A DNA stretch of 9,488 nucleotides from the NCBI GenBank assembly GCA_902783095.1, contig CACZPX010000083.1, positions 1 to 9,488 on the forward strand, read 5' to 3'. The notes under the pieces are model-generated. The model made no database searches and was not told the DNA's origin. It saw nothing but the letters and a program-made list of their open reading frames with translations. The position numbers were made by a program, and so were the translations under genes. The stretch comes from an uncultured Lachnospiraceae bacterium. Lineage in GTDB: Bacteria > Bacillota > Clostridia > Lachnospirales > Lachnospiraceae. Shown in pieces: positions 7,571 to 9,488 of the stretch (its first letter is position 1; each line of letters starts with the position of its first letter).

Positions 7571-8191
7571 ATGGAGAACACGGAAAACACAAAGGCGAAC
7601 GCGGCGCGTACGCCGGAAGCGGAAGACAGGAAGGCGGGGACGGTCTCTTTGGGGAAACTGTTTTTGGCCATGTTCAAGACCGGGGCGGTCACGTTCGGCG
7701 GCGGCTACGCCATGCTGCCGATCCTGGACCGCGAGGTCGTGGAAAAGCGCGGCTGGATCACCAAGGAAGAGGTGATGGACTACTACGCGGTGGCGCAGGC
7801 GCTGCCGGGCATCATCTCCATCAACGTGGCGTCCTTTATCGGCCACCGGCTGCGGAAGGTGCCGGGCGCCGTGATGGGCACGCTGGGCGTGATCAGCCCG
7901 TGCATCATCATCATCACGCTGATCGCGATGCTGTTCACCAATTTCCAGGACAACGTCTACGTGGCGCACGCCCTGCAGGGCATCAACATCGCGGTGGCGG
8001 CTCTGATCGTGAACACCATCATCACCATGTGGAAGAAGGGCGTAAAGGAGATCCCGCAGTTCCTGATCTTTCTGCTGGTGTTCTGCCTGTCGCTCTTTGT
8101 CACCAACCAGCAGCTGCCCATCTACTGCGTGCTGGGGTCTCTGGCGTTTGCGCTGATCTATAAGCGCATCGAAAGGAGGGTACGCAAATGA
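7571..8191 (+). CDS. CHR-family (chromate-type) transporter, first half
   Basis: A short-chain CHR transporter of 206 aa: one of two half-size membrane proteins that together resemble full-length ChrA. Full-length ChrA exports chromate by proton-driven antiport, but the substrate of short forms in anaerobes is mostly untested. After a polar N-terminal tail of about 25 residues come the family blocks FKTGAVTFGGGYAMLP (35-50), REVVEKRGWI (54-63), AQALPG (75-80) and INVASFIGHR (84-93). Several hydrophobic helices and a basic C-terminus follow. The ATG at 7571 lies two bases after the ABC stop, and its ribosome site GGAGGAG (7559-7565) sits at the end of the ABC gene, so it is clearly in the operon. 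An open frame continues upstream to 7163, but that portion lies inside the ABC gene and is discarded. The stop overlaps the next start (ATGA). Confidence 0.92.
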   Translation: MENTENTKANAARTPEAEDRKAGTVSLGKLFLAMFKTGAVTFGGGYAMLPILDREVVEKRGWITKEEVMDYYAVAQALPGIISINVASFIGHRLRKVPGAVMGTLGVISPCIIIITLIAMLFTNFQDNVYVAHALQGINIAVAALIVNTIITMWKKGVKEIPQFLIFLLVFCLSLFVTNQQLPIYCVLGSLAFALIYKRIERRVRK

Positions 8192-8748
8192 TCTACCTGC
8201 AGCTGTTCTGGGAGTTTTTCAAGGTCGGCCTCTTTACGGTGGGCGGCGGCATGGCGGCCGTTCCGCTGCTGCTTTCCATGGCGGAGAGCACCCACTGGTT
8301 CACGCAGGACTTCGTGGTGCAGATGATCGCCATCTCCGAATCCACGCCGGGCCCGATCGGCATCAACATGGCCACCTACGCCGGCTATACCGTTGGCGGC
8401 ATTCCCGGCGGCATCCTGGCAAGCGTCGCGACCGCGATCCCCGGGGTGATCATCGTGGTGCTGGTGTCGCGCGCGCTGCAGAAGTTCTCACAGAGCGTGA
8501 CGGTCAAGGACGCCTTCTGGGGACTGCGCCCCGCGGTGACCGCCCTGATCGCCTATGCGGCCTACACCATCATCAACAAGACCATGATCCACTTTACGAA
8601 GATCGGTACGCTGTCCTTCTGGGAGGTGTTCCAGTGGCAGAAAGTGCTGTTTTTCGCGGTGATGCTCTTCGGCATCATGAAGTTTAAAAAGCATCCGGTC
8701 GTCTACATCGCCATCGCGGCGGTGGTGGGGATCTTGTTCAAGTTTTAA
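8188..8748 (+). CDS. CHR-family (chromate-type) transporter, second half
   Basis: Partner of the preceding gene, 186 aa, and the other short-chain CHR protein; the two are expected to assemble as a heterodimer in the membrane. Family blocks are FKVGLFTVGGGMAAVP (11-26), HWFT (36-39), SESTPGPIGIN (50-60) and YAGYTVGGIPGG (64-75). Hydrophobic segments follow, including a final helix from about 170 to 184. It lacks the long polar N-terminus of its partner and diverges strongly outside these blocks, consistent with an old duplication with distinct halves. ATG 8188 overlaps the upstream stop as ATGA, with AGGAGGG at 8174-8180. It is the last gene of the operon. No hairpin terminator is evident in the 80 bp before the cysteine desulfurase gene. 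Chromate may not be the natural substrate. Confidence 0.92.
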   Translation: MIYLQLFWEFFKVGLFTVGGGMAAVPLLLSMAESTHWFTQDFVVQMIAISESTPGPIGINMATYAGYTVGGIPGGILASVATAIPGVIIVVLVSRALQKFSQSVTVKDAFWGLRPAVTALIAYAAYTIINKTMIHFTKIGTLSFWEVFQWQKVLFFAVMLFGIMKFKKHPVVYIAIAAVVGILFKF

Positions 8749-8749
8749 C

Positions 8750-8778
8750 TTGACGCTGATTCTTTTAGATGCTATTAC
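8750..8778 (+). promoter_or_regulatory. Possible promoter of the cysteine desulfurase gene
   Basis: TTGACG (8750-8755, five of six) is followed after 17 bp by TATTAC (8773-8778, four of six), in the AT-richer 80-bp gap after the CHR operon. Initiation near 8785 would give a leader of about 44 nt. No terminator separates it from the operon, so read-through is also possible. Confidence 0.45.
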
Positions 8779-8828
8779 ATTATTCGGGTTTTGATGCCCA
8801 TAACGATAATCACGGAGGTGCGCAACGT

Positions 8829-9488
8829 ATGAACAAACTGATCTATCTGGACAACGCGGCAACGACCGCCATGCGGCAGGAAGCCATCGACGCCATGCTG
8901 CCGTACTTTGGCCAGAAATACGGCAACGCCTCTTCCATATATTCGATCGGACAGGAAGCAAAGGAAGCCCTGGAAGCCTCCAGGAAGACCATTGCGGATA
9001 TTCTCGGTGCGAAGTCGGAGGAGGTCTATTTTACCGGCTGTGGTACGGAGGCAGACAACTGGGCCATCATCGGCACGGCGGAAGCCTACAGCAACAAAGG
9101 AAAACATATCATCACCAGCAACATCGAACACCACGCTGTGCTGCATTCCTGCGAATACCTGGAAAAGCACGGCTTTGAAGTGACCTACGTGCCCTGCGAC
9201 GAGAAGGGCCTGATCCACGCGGAAGACGTGGAGGCGGCCATCCGTCCGGACACCATCCTGATCACGATCATGTTCGCCAACAACGAGATCGGCACCATCC
9301 AGCCCGTAAAGGAGATCGGCGCCGTTGCCAAAAAGCACGGCGTGCTGTTCCACACGGACGCGGTGCAGGCCTTCACCCACCTGCCCATCAACGTGGAGGA
9401 GCTGAACATCGACATGCTGAGCGCCAGCGGCCACAAGTTCCACGGCCCCAAGGGCGTGGGCTTCCTGTACATCCGCAGGGGTCTTAAG
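8829..9488 (+). CDS. iscS: Cysteine desulfurase, NifS/IscS type (3' truncated by window)
   Basis: A PLP enzyme that removes sulfur from L-cysteine as a protein-bound persulfide, used for Fe-S cluster assembly and thiolated tRNA or cofactors in the cytoplasm. The first 220 residues are present; family members are usually about 380-400 aa, so the rest lies beyond the window. Visible motifs are YLDNAATT (6-13), GTEADN (72-77), EHHAV with the catalytic His101, NNEIGT (151-156), HTDAVQ (176-181; Asp177 and Gln180 contact PLP) and [10 protein letters not shown] (200-209), where Lys203 should form the Schiff base. The sulfur-carrying cysteine loop is not in the window, so the subtype and partner cannot be checked. 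GGAGG at 8814-8818, ten bases before the ATG, supports the start. The residues before the TEAD motif read TGCG where TSGG/TSGA is more usual. In Clostridia the next gene is often nifU-like, thiI or mnmA, but that is not visible here. Confidence 0.94.
   Translation, partial: MNKLIYLDNAATTAMRQEAIDAMLPYFGQKYGNASSIYSIGQEAKEALEASRKTIADILGAKSEEVYFTGCGTEADNWAIIGTAEAYSNKGKHIITSNIEHHAVLHSCEYLEKHGFEVTYVPCDEKGLIHAEDVEAAIRPDTILITIMFANNEIGTIQPVKEIGAVAKKHGVLFHTDAVQAFTHLPINVEELNIDMLSASGHKFHGPKGVGFLYIRRGLK

Noticed and set aside
6768..7592. 274-codon open frame on the - strand
   Set aside because: It is antisense to the second ABC nucleotide-binding domain, whose Walker and signature motifs are intact on the + strand.
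8488..8961. 157-codon - strand frame spanning the CHR/desulfurase junction
   Set aside because: It is antisense to two recognised genes and has no identifiable domain.

Overview
This window looks like ordinary chromosome from a GC-rich member of the Clostridia, most likely Lachnospiraceae-like. That placement is inferred from gene types and protein flavour: a ThyX thymidylate synthase, an S11 D,D-carboxypeptidase with a C-terminal membrane anchor, a trigger-factor-like lipoprotein, a paired ABC exporter and a NifS/IscS-type desulfurase. Shine-Dalgarno sequences are strong throughout. No phage, transposon, CRISPR or plasmid signature is visible. High GC creates several long antisense open frames, which I treat as shadows.

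Layout. Positions 1-183 hold no gene I can identify. A + strand pair follows: thyX (184-834) and a D-alanyl-D-alanine carboxypeptidase (865-2199). It ends at a strong hairpin terminator (2243-2271) shared with an oppositely oriented tRNA-Thr(CGU) at 2276-2348. The tRNA has its own near-consensus promoter. Upstream of it, on the same (-) strand, lies a lipoprotein with a trigger-factor-type PPIase domain (2457-3668). A divergent intergenic region (3669-3862) carries promoters for this lipoprotein and for a compact + strand operon. That operon encodes the two halves of a heterodimeric ABC exporter (3863-5653 and 5646-7568) and the two halves of a split CHR-family (chromate-type) transporter (7571-8191 and 8188-8748). 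The window ends inside a cysteine desulfurase gene (8829 to beyond 9488).

How the genes work together. The four-gene transporter operon is tightly packed, with an 8-bp overlap, a 2-bp gap and an ATGA overlap, so co-translation is likely. The two ABC proteins carry complementary asymmetric motifs: degenerate Walker B and H-loop residues in the first, and a degenerate signature in the second. These predict one catalytic and one degenerate ATP site, as in TM287/288-type exporters. The CHR halves should form a heterodimeric anion transporter. The other genes are housekeeping: dTMP synthesis, peptidoglycan trimming, extracytoplasmic protein folding, threonine decoding and sulfur mobilisation.

I did not find a clearly new biological system. 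The points most worth a second look are the ABC-plus-split-CHR operon, the two related hairpins in the divergent promoter region, and the possible read-through from the lipoprotein gene into the tRNA.
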